64,000 bases of DNA, taken from Microbacterium testaceum (GTDB lineage Bacteria > Actinomycetota > Actinomycetes > Actinomycetales > Microbacteriaceae). Position numbers and translations under genes: made by a program. This document shows, one piece after another, positions 28,844 to 37,360 of the stretch; positions within the stretch are counted from its first letter, which is position 1; each line of letters opens with the position of its first letter. Below the pieces are notes generated by a model, which worked only from the letters and a program-made list of their open reading frames with translations, did not search any database and was not told the DNA's origin. Where the stretch lies: positions 19-64,018 of the forward strand of contig NZ_QDFT01000008.1 in NCBI RefSeq assembly GCF_003075375.1. The letters run 5' to 3'.

Positions 28844-30507
28844 GCGGCGGCGGAATCGCTGCGGGTCGGGAGCACCACCGTCACCGTCGTCCCCGTTCCC
28901 AGTTCGCTCTCGAGGAAGAGCGAACCGCCCTGGTCCTCCACGATGCTGCGGATGATCCCCATCCCGAGACCGGTGCCCGGTGTCGAGCTGTCGCGAACCG
29001 CCTGCGCGCGGAAGTACGGGTCGAAGACCCGTGCCAGATCGTCGGGATGGATGCCGATACCCGTGTCGGAGAAGTGCAGGATCACGTCGTCAGGGGAGAC
29101 CTCGCCGGAGATCCGGATCGTTCCCCCCGCCGGCGTGTACTTGATGGCGTTGCTCAGGATGTTGTCGAACGCTTGGCGCAGCCGGAACGCATCGCCGCTG
29201 ACCTCGGCCGATGCCGGCAGGTCGTCGACGACGCTCACCCGACGAGCGCTCGCCGCGGGGCGGAACGATGCCAGCGACGAGGCGATGATACGGCTCGCGT
29301 CGGCGGCCGCGGGAGGTGCCGAGTCTCGGAACACGCCCCTCGAGGTGGCCAGGATCTCGGAGATGAGTTTCTGCATCCGTTCTCCGGCACCCGCGATCAC
29401 CTCGAGCTGCTCGCGCACCTTCGGGCTGAGATCGGGATCATCCAGGGCCAGATCGGCGTGTCCCACGATGGCGGTGAGAGGGTTCCGCAGCTCATGCGAC
29501 ACGGTGGCGGCGAGACGTTCGCGCGCGCGCTCGGACTCGATGAGTGCCGTGATGTCGTGGACGATGAGCAACGTGCTCTCGGGCTCGTCGGACGAGATCA
29601 GACGGCGGGTCGAGGCGGACAGCGCGTGCCATTCGCCGTGCGGGTCGAAGAGCCAGACGCGTTCGTCGTCGAACTGCTCGCCCCGGGCGGCACGGGCGAA
29701 GGGACGCTCGGAATCCGGCAGCGGCTCACCGCGCAGGGTGGCGTATTCGACGGCGCTGCCCGGTCGTTGTGGCTCGTCGCGCTCGACGCCGTAGAGCGCG
29801 ACGTAGGTGTCGTTGAGGGCGAGCACCTCACCGTCCGCGGACAGGCGCGCGATGCCGGTGTCCAGGCCGTTCAGCATCTGCGATACGCGTCGCTCCTGGC
29901 CGGACACCCGCTGGAGCGTGCCCTGGAGTCGGCTCGCCTGGCGGCGAAGCAACTGCTTGAACGCCCGGGTCTGGCGCGCCGACAGGAAGGACGTGATGGC
30001 GATGAAGGTGAGCGACAGCAGGACGACGATCAACCGCAGGGCCGACGTGGGGCCGGCGGTGTTGACGGTCGTGTCCACGACGATGATGACGCCCACCGCG
30101 GCCAGGGCGGAGACGAGGTAGGCGAGGGTGAAGTGGGTGGCGATCCAGATGATGGGGAAGACCCAGAAGAAGCCGAATCGCAGATCGGTCCCGAAGCTGA
30201 GCAGACCGATGCCGACGATATCGCCGAAGGGGAGGAGCGAGATGGTCCAGCGGGGCAGGCGGTGCCAGGGGACCACGATCGCCGCCGCCGTCAAGGCGAT
30301 GACGACCCCCACCCCGGACGAGAACGGCCAGTGGGTGAAGAGGGACGGCTCGAGCGCCTGTACGAGCAGAACGGTGATGACGACGCTCGCCCCGAGGACG
30401 AGCTGCAGGAGCCACACGGTGCGGGTGCGGCTGCTCGGCGCCGTCGCCTCGTCTTCGTGCAGGCCATCCGGAGGAACCGCCGGGGGGACGTTCCTCAGGG
30501 ATGCCAT
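28840..30507 (-). CDS. membrane sensor histidine kinase
   Basis: The 555-residue kinase has about six membrane helices (roughly residues 30-180), a PAS-like domain (about 210-325), a HisKA domain with the phospho-acceptor His338 in VSHELRNPL, and a HATPase domain with N box DNILSNAIKY, DTGIGI and GTGLGMGI. The signal is unknown. The ATG at 30507 is chosen because the frame upstream is not family-like and TATACA lies 9 nt in front of it. It is coupled to the GGDEF-like gene downstream. The response regulator at 34288 has no kinase of its own, so the two are probably partners. Confidence 0.92.
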   Translation of the reverse strand: MASLRNVPPAVPPDGLHEDEATAPSSRTRTVWLLQLVLGASVVITVLLVQALEPSLFTHWPFSSGVGVVIALTAAAIVVPWHRLPRWTISLLPFGDIVGIGLLSFGTDLRFGFFWVFPIIWIATHFTLAYLVSALAAVGVIIVVDTTVNTAGPTSALRLIVVLLSLTFIAITSFLSARQTRAFKQLLRRQASRLQGTLQRVSGQERRVSQMLNGLDTGIARLSADGEVLALNDTYVALYGVERDEPQRPGSAVEYATLRGEPLPDSERPFARAARGEQFDDERVWLFDPHGEWHALSASTRRLISSDEPESTLLIVHDITALIESERARERLAATVSHELRNPLTAIVGHADLALDDPDLSPKVREQLEVIAGAGERMQKLISEILATSRGVFRDSAPPAAADASRIIASSLASFRPAASARRVSVVDDLPASAEVSGDAFRLRQAFDNILSNAIKYTPAGGTIRISGEVSPDDVILHFSDTGIGIHPDDLARVFDPYFRAQAVRDSSTPGTGLGMGIIRSIVEDQGGSLFLESELGTGTTVTVVLPTRSDSAAA

Positions 30508-30682
30508 GAGTTCGAGTGTATAGAGAGTGGTGTAGTCTTCTGCGCGCCATCCTGTCTCTGCTCGCCGCGCGTGATCCTGCGTCACGACGCCCGGTCAGAC
30601 TCCCCCTGAGGCCTGCATCCCGCAGCGTGATGGTCGTTCAGCGACCTCTGCGCACTCCGCGCTTCTTCCTCAGGAGACCACC

Positions 30683-31489
30683 GTGAGCCCGACCACTCGC
30701 CGACGCGTTCGCGCGTCCGCCCTGACCCTCTCTCTCGCCCTCGTCGCCCCCCTGGCCCTGGGCGGGTGCGCGCAGGTCGCGCAGGCGTTCAACGCCCTGC
30801 CCGGGCAGATGGGCGGCGGCTCATCCGTCGTCGTCGCGACGCCCGTCCCGCAGACGACGGACGATGCCAAGCCCTTCGACTCGCAGTTCACCTACGACGG
30901 GTCCGTGTCGTTGACGTCCGAGGTCGCCGATGGTCTCGACCTGCGGCTGGACGTGTGGGCGGTCGAACCGAAGCGCACGCGTGAGTGGACGCCCACCAAC
31001 GAGAAGCAGCTCGGCTTCGCCGTCAACGTCGTGGATCGGCGCGTCGACGAGAAGGCGGTGCTGACGCAGAAGCGTCGTGTCTACGTGTCGTCGATCTCGG
31101 TCACCTCTCAGACGGCGCAGACCGGTGGTCAGGTGTCCAACCCGTTCCAGTTCAGCGCCGACCCGCGCACCCTTGTGCCCTCGGACACGCTGCGGTCCGA
31201 CCGGGGGCTGCTGCTTAACAGCTTCCAGGGGGGTCTGCTGGTGCCGACCACCTCGATCCGGCAGCTGCCCGTCGACACCTACGGCATCACCCTCGAGTTC
31301 GCCTTGAACGTGGCCGTCGAGGGGGCGCCGAACACCGACTCGTCGTTCTCGCAGCAGACCGTGTACCAATACCTGCCCATCGCCATCTTCGCCGACGAAG
31401 GGCAGGCGTCGACATCGGGGCAGGCCGGGGATTCGTCGAGCAGCACCGGTCGCGCGCCGGGATGGGGCCAGACCGGCGGCCAGGGCTGA
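30683..31489 (+). CDS. lipoprotein B of the envelope cluster
   Basis: The 268-residue protein has a signal peptide with lipobox LALGGC (Cys29), so it should be a lipid-anchored surface protein. The domain after the linker is beta-rich and its LPVDTYGITLEFALNV segment aligns with the lipoprotein at 27089. A Ser/Gly-rich tail ends the protein. The GTG at 30683 is supported by CAGGAGA 9-14 nt upstream. It faces a GGDEF-like gene convergently, as the first lipoprotein does, so the two-gene module seems to be duplicated. Confidence 0.85.
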   Translation: MSPTTRRRVRASALTLSLALVAPLALGGCAQVAQAFNALPGQMGGGSSVVVATPVPQTTDDAKPFDSQFTYDGSVSLTSEVADGLDLRLDVWAVEPKRTREWTPTNEKQLGFAVNVVDRRVDEKAVLTQKRRVYVSSISVTSQTAQTGGQVSNPFQFSADPRTLVPSDTLRSDRGLLLNSFQGGLLVPTTSIRQLPVDTYGITLEFALNVAVEGAPNTDSSFSQQTVYQYLPIAIFADEGQASTSGQAGDSSSSTGRAPGWGQTGGQG

Positions 31490-31504
31490 TCCGCTCGCGC
31501 GGAT

Positions 31505-32584
31505 TCAGACTCCGCCGGGGTGTCCCTCGCGGGGCCCGAGTCTCCTGCTCTCCATGAGCAGTGACAGATCGTCGACATCCATGATCAGGTAGTGCTCGAA
31601 GCACAGGTCGGGCACGTCGTCGTAATCGATCGACGGCATGCGCCGGGCGAAGGCCCGTCGCACCGCTCTCTCCACCTCGGCCGCGTCTACGGTCGCGGCA
31701 GCGACCGAGAAGACGGTGTCGCGGGCCGGCATCCCCGTCACCGTCCCGGGGACGGCGTCCTCGAGGGCTTCAGCGACGGTCTTGAGCATCACCTCGCCGC
31801 GTTCCATGGTGTGGGCCGCCCGGATGAGGTCGATCTCGGGCACGCGCACCAGGGTGGCGCGGACGGTCTCGTGCGCGCTCAGCAGGCGGACCGCTTGACG
31901 GCGCAACGCGCCGCGGTCGTGTGCGCGCGTCCCGGGCGCGGGGGCGTCGTCGAGCTGCCGGCCCATCAACACCGCGCCTACCGAGACGCACACGATCGCC
32001 ACTGCGCTCGCCGCCGCCGTCGACTCCGCCGAGACCGGCCCCGCGGAGGTCAGTGCCTCGGGGCCGACGATCGCCGCGGCCGCGAGGCGCACCAGGTTGT
32101 ACGCGGCGTAGACGCCCAGCGTCCACGACAGCAGGCGAGCTGCGCGCAGACCACCGAGTGGTCGTCGAGCGCACTCGAATGCACCCAGGGCGCCGAAGAC
32201 GACCAGCCCCGCCGTCTTGAGCAGCGTCGCATCCTCGAGGGCGACGAGGAACGTCAGACCGAACATCAGGATGGCGCCGGCGCCGGTACTGACCGCGCCG
32301 ATCGCCCGGCGGCCGTTCAGGCGTCGAGCGCCCGCCCAGAGAAGACCGGGGGCGAGAAGGTTCGCCGCGTTGCCGCCGGCGGCGGCGCCGACACCGCCGC
32401 CGGCCGTCTCGAGCGCGTTCATCGCGCCGCAGACGAGGGCCGCCACCGCAGCCAGACCGAAATACCGCACCATGTCGGCTCGGGGTCCGCCACGGTCGTC
32501 CTCGGGGCGGCCGTGGGCGACGATCAGCATCGTCAGGGCGACGCCGGCGGCGAGGATCGATGCGAGCAGGGCGAGGACGATCAC
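31505..32584 (-). CDS. multi-spanning membrane protein with degenerate GGDEF-like domain (copy 2)
   Basis: The 359-residue protein has about seven membrane helices in the first 205 residues and a cytoplasmic part that resembles a heavily degraded GGDEF domain (VPEIDLIRAAHTMERGEVML in place of the normal first half; no signature motif). It matches the product at 27725 in size and layout. The GTG at 32584 is preferred because AAGGAG lies about 8 nt upstream; the longer frame from TTG at 32614 would add a run of eight Arg. The upstream region, shared with the divergent GT2 gene, carries a tandem repeat. Function unknown. Confidence 0.72.
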   Translation of the reverse strand: MIVLALLASILAAGVALTMLIVAHGRPEDDRGGPRADMVRYFGLAAVAALVCGAMNALETAGGGVGAAAGGNAANLLAPGLLWAGARRLNGRRAIGAVSTGAGAILMFGLTFLVALEDATLLKTAGLVVFGALGAFECARRPLGGLRAARLLSWTLGVYAAYNLVRLAAAAIVGPEALTSAGPVSAESTAAASAVAIVCVSVGAVLMGRQLDDAPAPGTRAHDRGALRRQAVRLLSAHETVRATLVRVPEIDLIRAAHTMERGEVMLKTVAEALEDAVPGTVTGMPARDTVFSVAAATVDAAEVERAVRRAFARRMPSIDYDDVPDLCFEHYLIMDVDDLSLLMESRRLGPREGHPGGV

Positions 32585-32612
32585 GAGTCGTCTCCTTCTG
32601 CGGCGCCGACGC

Positions 32613-32630
32613 AATCTTGAGGGAATCTTG
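32613..32630. promoter_or_regulatory. tandem AATCTTG repeats, candidate response-regulator site
   Basis: AATCTTG occurs at 32613-32619 and 32624-32630, 11 bp apart, i.e. one helical turn, the layout of OmpR/PhoB-type binding sites. The site lies between divergent genes (membrane GGDEF-like gene and GT2). The 10-mer CGCAATCTTG at 32610-32619 recurs at 35299-35308 before the response regulator. Confidence 0.5.
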
Positions 32631-32725
32631 CGCAGACGGTCGCCGTGGGAGGCGGTCGTCTTGCGGTGAACCTACCAGAGTGGGACATGGCCGATACGCC
32701 ACTCCACCGACAGGAAGACAACGCC

Positions 32726-34195
32726 ATGACCGATGCGCGCAGCTTCACCTCCGACGCCCGCGGGTTCAGCCTGCACCCGCGCGAGCTGACGGCGGCAGAG
32801 GAGCACGGCTTCGCCGACGACTTCGCCGCGGTCCTCGAGAACACGTCGGTGCACCGCTCGACGATCGGATGCGTCATCCCGGCGTACAACGAGGAGGAGT
32901 CGATCGCAGACGTGATCGAGGCCCTGCTCGCGCAGACGCGTGTGCCCGACGTCATCCACGTCGTCGTCAACAACACCTCGGACGCCACCGTCAAGATCGC
33001 CTCGGAGTACAGCGGGCCCCACGAGATCCACACGGAACTCGGCGAGCAGTTCACCGAGGTCTTCGTCCACGACATCGGCAAGAACCCCGATAAGAAGGTC
33101 GGCGCCCTCAACTACGGCTACTCGCTCGTCGAGGGGTACGACTACCTGCTCGGCGTGGACGGCGACACGATCGCCGACAGCAAGGCCGTCGAATACCTCG
33201 AAACCGAGGCCGTCTCGGACTCGCGCATCGGCGGGATCTCGGCGATCTACACCATCGACGACAAGCCGATCAAAGGCCTCATGGCGCGATTCCTGACCGC
33301 AGGTCAGCGTACGCAGTTCGCCGCCTTCAACCTGCAGAACATGCTGCGCGGCCGCAACATGGCCGTGCTCGGGGGACAGTTCTCGATCTTCTCGACCAAC
33401 GCGTTGCGCGATGCGATGAAGCAGAACCACCAGTCGACCCCGTGGGTGAAGGACTCCGAGGTGGAGGACTCGCTGCTCTCGCTGCAGATCAAGAGCGCCG
33501 GCTACCTGACCAAGATCAGCCCCTACGCGCGCGCTGACGTGGGCGGCATGACGACCCTGTCGGGGTACGACGCGCAGCAGGTGAAGTGGACGTACGGTGC
33601 GATCGAGCTCATGTGGCCCGGCCAGCGCGGCGACACCAAGGGGCAGCCGTTCCACCCCAACCTGCGCCTGCGCTGGTTCGAGAACTTCGGCATGCTGACC
33701 AACCTGTTCGTGCGCGTGGCCTTCCTGACCCTTCTGGCGGGCTCGCTGTCGATCGGCGCCTTCGTCTTCTCTCCGCTCTGGCTCATCCCGCCCGTGATCG
33801 CCATGCTGCTGAACCTGCGCATCGCCCGCACGATGAAGAACGTCAACCGCACGGACATCCTTTTCGCGATCCTCTTCCTGCCCGCGGAGCTGTTCATGTG
33901 GATCCGCATCAGTCACTTCGTCCGCTCGTGGACCCGCTTCCTCTCCCGTAAGAAGGTGGACAACTGGGCGATGCAGGCCAAGGCCGAGCGCGGTGGCGGT
34001 CTCGGCCACTGGACGCCCATGGTGGTGCTGATCGCCGTGGCGATCGCGCTCGCCGTGATCTGGGTCATGGTCGGCCCGATGGTGCAGTCCTCGATCCTGT
34101 GGATCGGGTGGCCCATCGTCGGGGTGGTCACCGTGCTGCAGACCCTCCTGATGTTCTCCAAGCTCGTCCGTCGCCAGCACGGCTTCAAGGTCTGA
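32726..34195 (+). CDS. processive GT2 glycan synthase (cellulose/chitin/hyaluronan-synthase type)
   Basis: The 489-residue protein has a cytoplasmic GT2 domain: VIPAYNEEES (50-59), the DGD motif in GVDGDTI (145-147), the catalytic base region KDSEVEDSL (near 243-250), and QQVKW (284-288), the Q(Q/R)xRW motif with Lys for Arg. That motif is diagnostic of processive beta-glycan synthases. Four or five membrane helices follow. No PilZ domain is present. The ATG at 32726 follows AGGAAG; an in-frame ATG at 32687 has no SD. It is near a GH6 enzyme, two lipoproteins and a two-component system. The product sugar cannot be read from sequence; a cellulose-like beta-glucan is inferred from GH6. Confidence 0.88.
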   Translation: MTDARSFTSDARGFSLHPRELTAAEEHGFADDFAAVLENTSVHRSTIGCVIPAYNEEESIADVIEALLAQTRVPDVIHVVVNNTSDATVKIASEYSGPHEIHTELGEQFTEVFVHDIGKNPDKKVGALNYGYSLVEGYDYLLGVDGDTIADSKAVEYLETEAVSDSRIGGISAIYTIDDKPIKGLMARFLTAGQRTQFAAFNLQNMLRGRNMAVLGGQFSIFSTNALRDAMKQNHQSTPWVKDSEVEDSLLSLQIKSAGYLTKISPYARADVGGMTTLSGYDAQQVKWTYGAIELMWPGQRGDTKGQPFHPNLRLRWFENFGMLTNLFVRVAFLTLLAGSLSIGAFVFSPLWLIPPVIAMLLNLRIARTMKNVNRTDILFAILFLPAELFMWIRISHFVRSWTRFLSRKKVDNWAMQAKAERGGGLGHWTPMVVLIAVAIALAVIWVMVGPMVQSSILWIGWPIVGVVTVLQTLLMFSKLVRRQHGFKV

Positions 34196-34233
34196 CGGAC
34201 CCCCGATCTGATCGCCCGAACGCGTCAGAAAAC

Positions 34234-34271
34234 ACGGATGCCTCGGCCCTGGGGAGGGTCGAGGCATCCGT
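34234..34271. terminator. 12-bp bidirectional terminator
   Basis: ACGGATGCCTCG (34234-34245) pairs perfectly with CGAGGCATCCGT (34260-34271). On the minus strand a T-run (GTTTTCTG) follows, so it best terminates the response regulator gene; it also lies 38 nt after the GT2 stop. The stem contains GGATGCC. Confidence 0.7.
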
Positions 34272-34287
34272 CATGCGCGGGTGGCGT

Positions 34288-35223
34288 TCACGGCGCGGTG
34301 AGCAGCTCCGAGGTCAGGCGATACCCGACACCGCGCACCGTCTCGATGTAGCGCGGGTTCGCCGGGTTGTCGCCGAGCTTGCGACGCAGGTTGGTCATGT
34401 GGGCCTCGATGGCGCGTTTGTCGGCCTCGCCGACGAAGTAGCTCGTGACGTAGGACTCGCCGCGCAGGACGAGGGTGAGGTCGGCCTTACTGCGCACCCG
34501 GCGCTTGGACTCCATGAGGGTCGCGAGGAGGTCGAATTCGGTGCGGGTCAGGTCGAGCTCCTCGCCCGCGACCCGAACGAGGCGACTGTCGGGATCGAGC
34601 TGGAGGTCGCGATGCGCGACCCAGGTGCCGCCGGTGGGTGTCAGCTCACCCGCGGGGGCGCGGTGCGCGATGTCGGTGCCGGGTGCGGCTGCGCGGGGCT
34701 CGGGACCCTGCGACGACGGGACGACCACCGCGGCAGCGGGCGCGGGCGCGGGAGCCGCGACGGGAGTCTCGGTCCGCGGTGCCGGGAACGACGGGCCCAC
34801 ACTGTCCTGCCGGGGAGCCGAGGAGGGCACGGCGTCACCGCTGCGCGGACGACGCAGGAGGGCCTCGATCCGCGCTCGGAGTTCGCGGGGACGGAAAGGC
34901 TTGACGACGTATTCGTCGGCTCCGGCGCCCAGTCCGAGGACGACGTCGGCCTCCTCCTCGAGGCCCGTGAGCATGATGATGTAGGTGTCGCTCTGCGCGC
35001 GGATGCGACGGGCTGCTTCGAACCCGTCGATACCCGGCATGTTCACATCGAGGGTGGTGATGAGCGGCTGGTACGCGATCACGGCGCGGACGCCGTCGAT
35101 GCCGTTACCGACCGACACCGTCGAGAAACCGGCCGACTCGAGCACCTCGACCAGGAGGTGTCTGATGTCGGGATCGTCTTCGACGATGACGGCTGTCTTC
35201 AGCAGCTCGGTGTTGTCGCTCAT
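34288..35223 (-). CDS. OmpR-family response regulator with long Pro/Ala linker
   Basis: The 311-residue protein has a receiver domain (residues 8-125) with acidic residues E15, D16, D17, the phospho-acceptor D59 in TLDVNMPG, and VVKPFRP, then a Pro/Ala-rich linker of about 80 residues, then a winged-helix domain (from about 215) with ELDLTRTEFDLLATLME and IETVRGVGYRL. The usual linker is under 20 residues, so the distance between domains is unusual. The ATG at 35223 follows GGAAGAG. The histidine kinase at 28840 is the obvious partner. CGCAATCTTG 76-85 nt upstream may mark autoregulation. Confidence 0.92.
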   Translation of the reverse strand: MSDNTELLKTAVIVEDDPDIRHLLVEVLESAGFSTVSVGNGIDGVRAVIAYQPLITTLDVNMPGIDGFEAARRIRAQSDTYIIMLTGLEEEADVVLGLGAGADEYVVKPFRPRELRARIEALLRRPRSGDAVPSSAPRQDSVGPSFPAPRTETPVAAPAPAPAAAVVVPSSQGPEPRAAAPGTDIAHRAPAGELTPTGGTWVAHRDLQLDPDSRLVRVAGEELDLTRTEFDLLATLMESKRRVRSKADLTLVLRGESYVTSYFVGEADKRAIEAHMTNLRRKLGDNPANPRYIETVRGVGYRLTSELLTAP

Positions 35224-35298
35224 TTGACCCACTCTTCCGGCTTCGCACGAGATCGTGCCCGCGTACTCCCCCGAGACACGGCGTCGCGACGCGACGAG

Positions 35299-35308
35299 CG
35301 CAATCTTG
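35299..35308 (-). promoter_or_regulatory. second copy of the CGCAATCTTG motif
   Basis: The same 10-mer as in the GT2 upstream region lies 76 nt upstream of the response regulator start. It may be a single-site operator for autoregulation. This is inference from sequence identity only. Confidence 0.35.
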
Positions 35309-35342
35309 GCACATTTCGCGTGCGCATCCCGTGATGCGCGCG

Positions 35343-36362
35343 TCAGCGCTGCTCGCGCGTCAGCTCCACGGCGGCATCCGGCCACCACGTGCCCGCGTCC
35401 GGACCGCCGTTGCACGAGCCGTCGCTCTCGCCCGGCGGTTTGATCCACAGGTTGGTATCGACGACTCCGTCGCCGTAGGTGCCGCCCGGGCTCCCGACGA
35501 GCCTGCCAGAGGGGTTGCACCACTCGGATCCCGCAGGCCCCGCACCATTGCGCGAGGTGTCGATCACGGCGTGAAGTCCTCCGAGCTGGTCGGACAGCGC
35601 GTGGGCGTAGTCGAACTCGGCAGCCGTGTCCTGGTAGTTCGACACGTTCAAAGCCACGCCCCGCACGTCGGAGAGCAGTCCGGTCGCCCGCAGGAGCCCC
35701 GCCATCTCGGCGGGAGGATGCCAGGCCGAGTGGCCGCCGTCGAGGTAGATCCACGTGTCGATTCCGCGGATGCCGTCGACCGCCGTCCGAAGGTAGCCGG
35801 CGCGGTCCTCGATCGAACCGCACGAGGAGGCCAGAGCGATGCTGTCGGGCTCGAGGATCACGATCTTGCGGACATCCGAGGCGTTCGCGAGCGCGTCGCC
35901 GATGCGCGCGGTCCACTCCCGATAGGAGTCCGGGTCGAGGCCGCCCGCGGAGTGGTTGCCGCAGTCCCGATCGGGGAGGCCGTAGACCGCGACCGACAGC
36001 GTCGCCTTCTGCTCGCGCGCTTCGGCGGCGAGGTGGGCGACGCGGTCCCACACCTCGTCGATCGGGTCTATCTCGGGGGTCAGCCAGTACGTGGTGGGCT
36101 GCGCGGCCAGCCACTGCGCGGCGGCCGTCTGATCCGCGTCGGCGCCGTCGCCGCGCGCCGCCTGCGCGGCCTTGGATTCGTCGGCGACCACGATCTTCGT
36201 GTCGACGGCCGGGGGCGCGGCCGCCAGGGTCCGGAAGAGCGTCGTGACGAGATTTCCCACGACGGCGATTCCGACCACCAGGGCCACGACGACGACGACC
36301 GCGCCGATCGCGAGGACCGAGCGGGGGATGCGACGCGCGCGCTCGGTGATCCGTCGTCTCAT
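35343..36362 (-). CDS. membrane-anchored GH6 glycosidase (endoglucanase/cellobiohydrolase family)
   Basis: The 339-residue protein has an N-terminal basic segment and one membrane helix (about residues 14-40), then a GH6 domain: YWLTPE, VYGLPDRDC (Asp in 131-134), KIVILEPDSIAL (the proton-donor region, EPDS at 171-174), NVSNY, DTSRNG, and LWIKPPGESDG near the end. GH6 enzymes cut beta-1,4-glucans by inversion. Anchoring and absence of a carbohydrate-binding module point to a role in making or trimming the cell's own glucan, as with the GH6 of the Streptomyces cslA locus, not in feeding. ATG at 36362 with GGAAA upstream; GTG at 36368 is an alternative. TAGAGT (minus strand, 36375-36380) is a likely -10. 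Confidence 0.92.
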   Translation of the reverse strand: MRRRITERARRIPRSVLAIGAVVVVVALVVGIAVVGNLVTTLFRTLAAAPPAVDTKIVVADESKAAQAARGDGADADQTAAAQWLAAQPTTYWLTPEIDPIDEVWDRVAHLAAEAREQKATLSVAVYGLPDRDCGNHSAGGLDPDSYREWTARIGDALANASDVRKIVILEPDSIALASSCGSIEDRAGYLRTAVDGIRGIDTWIYLDGGHSAWHPPAEMAGLLRATGLLSDVRGVALNVSNYQDTAAEFDYAHALSDQLGGLHAVIDTSRNGAGPAGSEWCNPSGRLVGSPGGTYGDGVVDTNLWIKPPGESDGSCNGGPDAGTWWPDAAVELTREQR

Positions 36363-36442
36363 CGTCACTTTCCGACTCTAGTCGAGGGAGTGTCGAGCGG
36401 CATCGGAGTAGTTAAGTCCATTCGTCGGGATAGGCTGTCAGG

Positions 36443-36757
36443 GTGGGGAAACTGGTTTACAACACACTCGGTCACTCGTTCGACATCGAGGACCGCACGC
36501 TTTCCCACCTCCGTGTGGTGTTCATGAACAAGCTGCGCCGCGGCGAGCCGTTCATGTTCCATTTCCCGATGGGCGACGGCAGCGGCACGCGCACCCTGTG
36601 GATCTCTCCGTCCATCCCCCTCGTCTTCCACTTCTACGGCAGCCGCGCGCCGCAGCTGAACCGGCGCTGGGTCGACGAGTTGATGAACGAGGCGAGCGCG
36701 CCGCAGGGTCTCAGCATCGTGGCCGAACCCGATCCCGAGTCGGCGTCCGCCGTCTGA
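36443..36757 (+). CDS. DUF7882-family small protein (paralogue 1)
   Basis: The 104-residue protein belongs to a Microbacteriaceae family often labelled ATP-dependent DNA ligase by mistake; it has no ligase motif. Family marks are the start MGKLVY, the core NKLRRGEPFMFHF (KLRRGE is invariant among the three copies here), and the segment LWISPSIPLVFHF. The start is GTG at 36443, with TAGGCT ending 6 nt before it, suggesting a leaderless mRNA. It is convergent with the MarR gene at 36783 and lacks the operator-like elements seen at the other two copies. Function unknown. Confidence 0.85.
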   Translation: MGKLVYNTLGHSFDIEDRTLSHLRVVFMNKLRRGEPFMFHFPMGDGSGTRTLWISPSIPLVFHFYGSRAPQLNRRWVDELMNEASAPQGLSIVAEPDPESASAV

Positions 36758-36782
36758 GCGGCCGCTTGGCTCGCCGATGTCG

Positions 36783-37238
36783 TCACGCGCATTCGGCGTC
36801 GACGACCTCGCGTACGCGGTCGAGGAAGGCGGCGAGCTGGCCGGCGGTGTCCTCGGGGAGGGCCAGGGCGAACTCCCGGATCCGAGCCGTCACGGGGTCG
36901 ATGGCGTCGGGATCGGCATCCCGATCGAACGGGACGACGTATTTGCTGCGCCGATCGGAGGGGTTGGCGACGAAGCCGATCAGGCCGCCCGCGTGCAGGC
37001 GGTCGAGCATCCCGGTCACCGAGGCCGTCGAGATGGCGAGAGCCTGAGCGATCTCGGTCGGCGTCACGCCTGTTCCCGCGTCCGCGCGTTCGAGGATGAG
37101 GCGCATGGCCGCCCGCGCGTTCTCGCTGGGGCCGCAGTCGGTCTGGCGGCGGCGGGCGAGACGGGCTTCGGCGAGCCGCAGACGTTCGACCGCGCGCGCC
37201 GCTGCCGTGGCCTGGTCGTCGTCGATCTCGATCGTCAT
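36783..37238 (-). CDS. MarR-family regulator (copy 1)
   Basis: The 151-residue protein has a winged-helix domain (about residues 57-102) with VTPTEIAQALAISTASVTGM and the wing motif NPSDRRSKYV. GAGGAG precedes the ATG at 37238. It is divergent from the DUF7882 paralogue at 37425 across a 186-bp region that carries a candidate operator, so it probably controls that gene and itself. The ligand is unknown. Confidence 0.88.
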   Translation of the reverse strand: MTIEIDDDQATAAARAVERLRLAEARLARRRQTDCGPSENARAAMRLILERADAGTGVTPTEIAQALAISTASVTGMLDRLHAGGLIGFVANPSDRRSKYVVPFDRDADPDAIDPVTARIREFALALPEDTAGQLAAFLDRVREVVDAECA

Positions 37239-37360
37239 CAGTCTCCTCGGGCGTGTCAGGCCCCCGTCGGACAGTGTAGTTCGGTCGCCGAGATTCCAGT
37301 TGACCGATCTAATTCAGCCCGGTCTAAAAACCCGCGGACGTCGGGAATTCCCATCCTCGT

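Noticed and set aside
27920..29794. 624-residue open frame on the plus strand
   Set aside because: It is antisense to the GGDEF-like and histidine kinase genes, which have clear domains; it has no start signal or recognisable motif.
36443..36757. ATP-dependent DNA ligase label for the DUF7882 copies
   Set aside because: At 104-122 residues they lack the KxDG nucleotidyl-transferase motif and all other ligase motifs.
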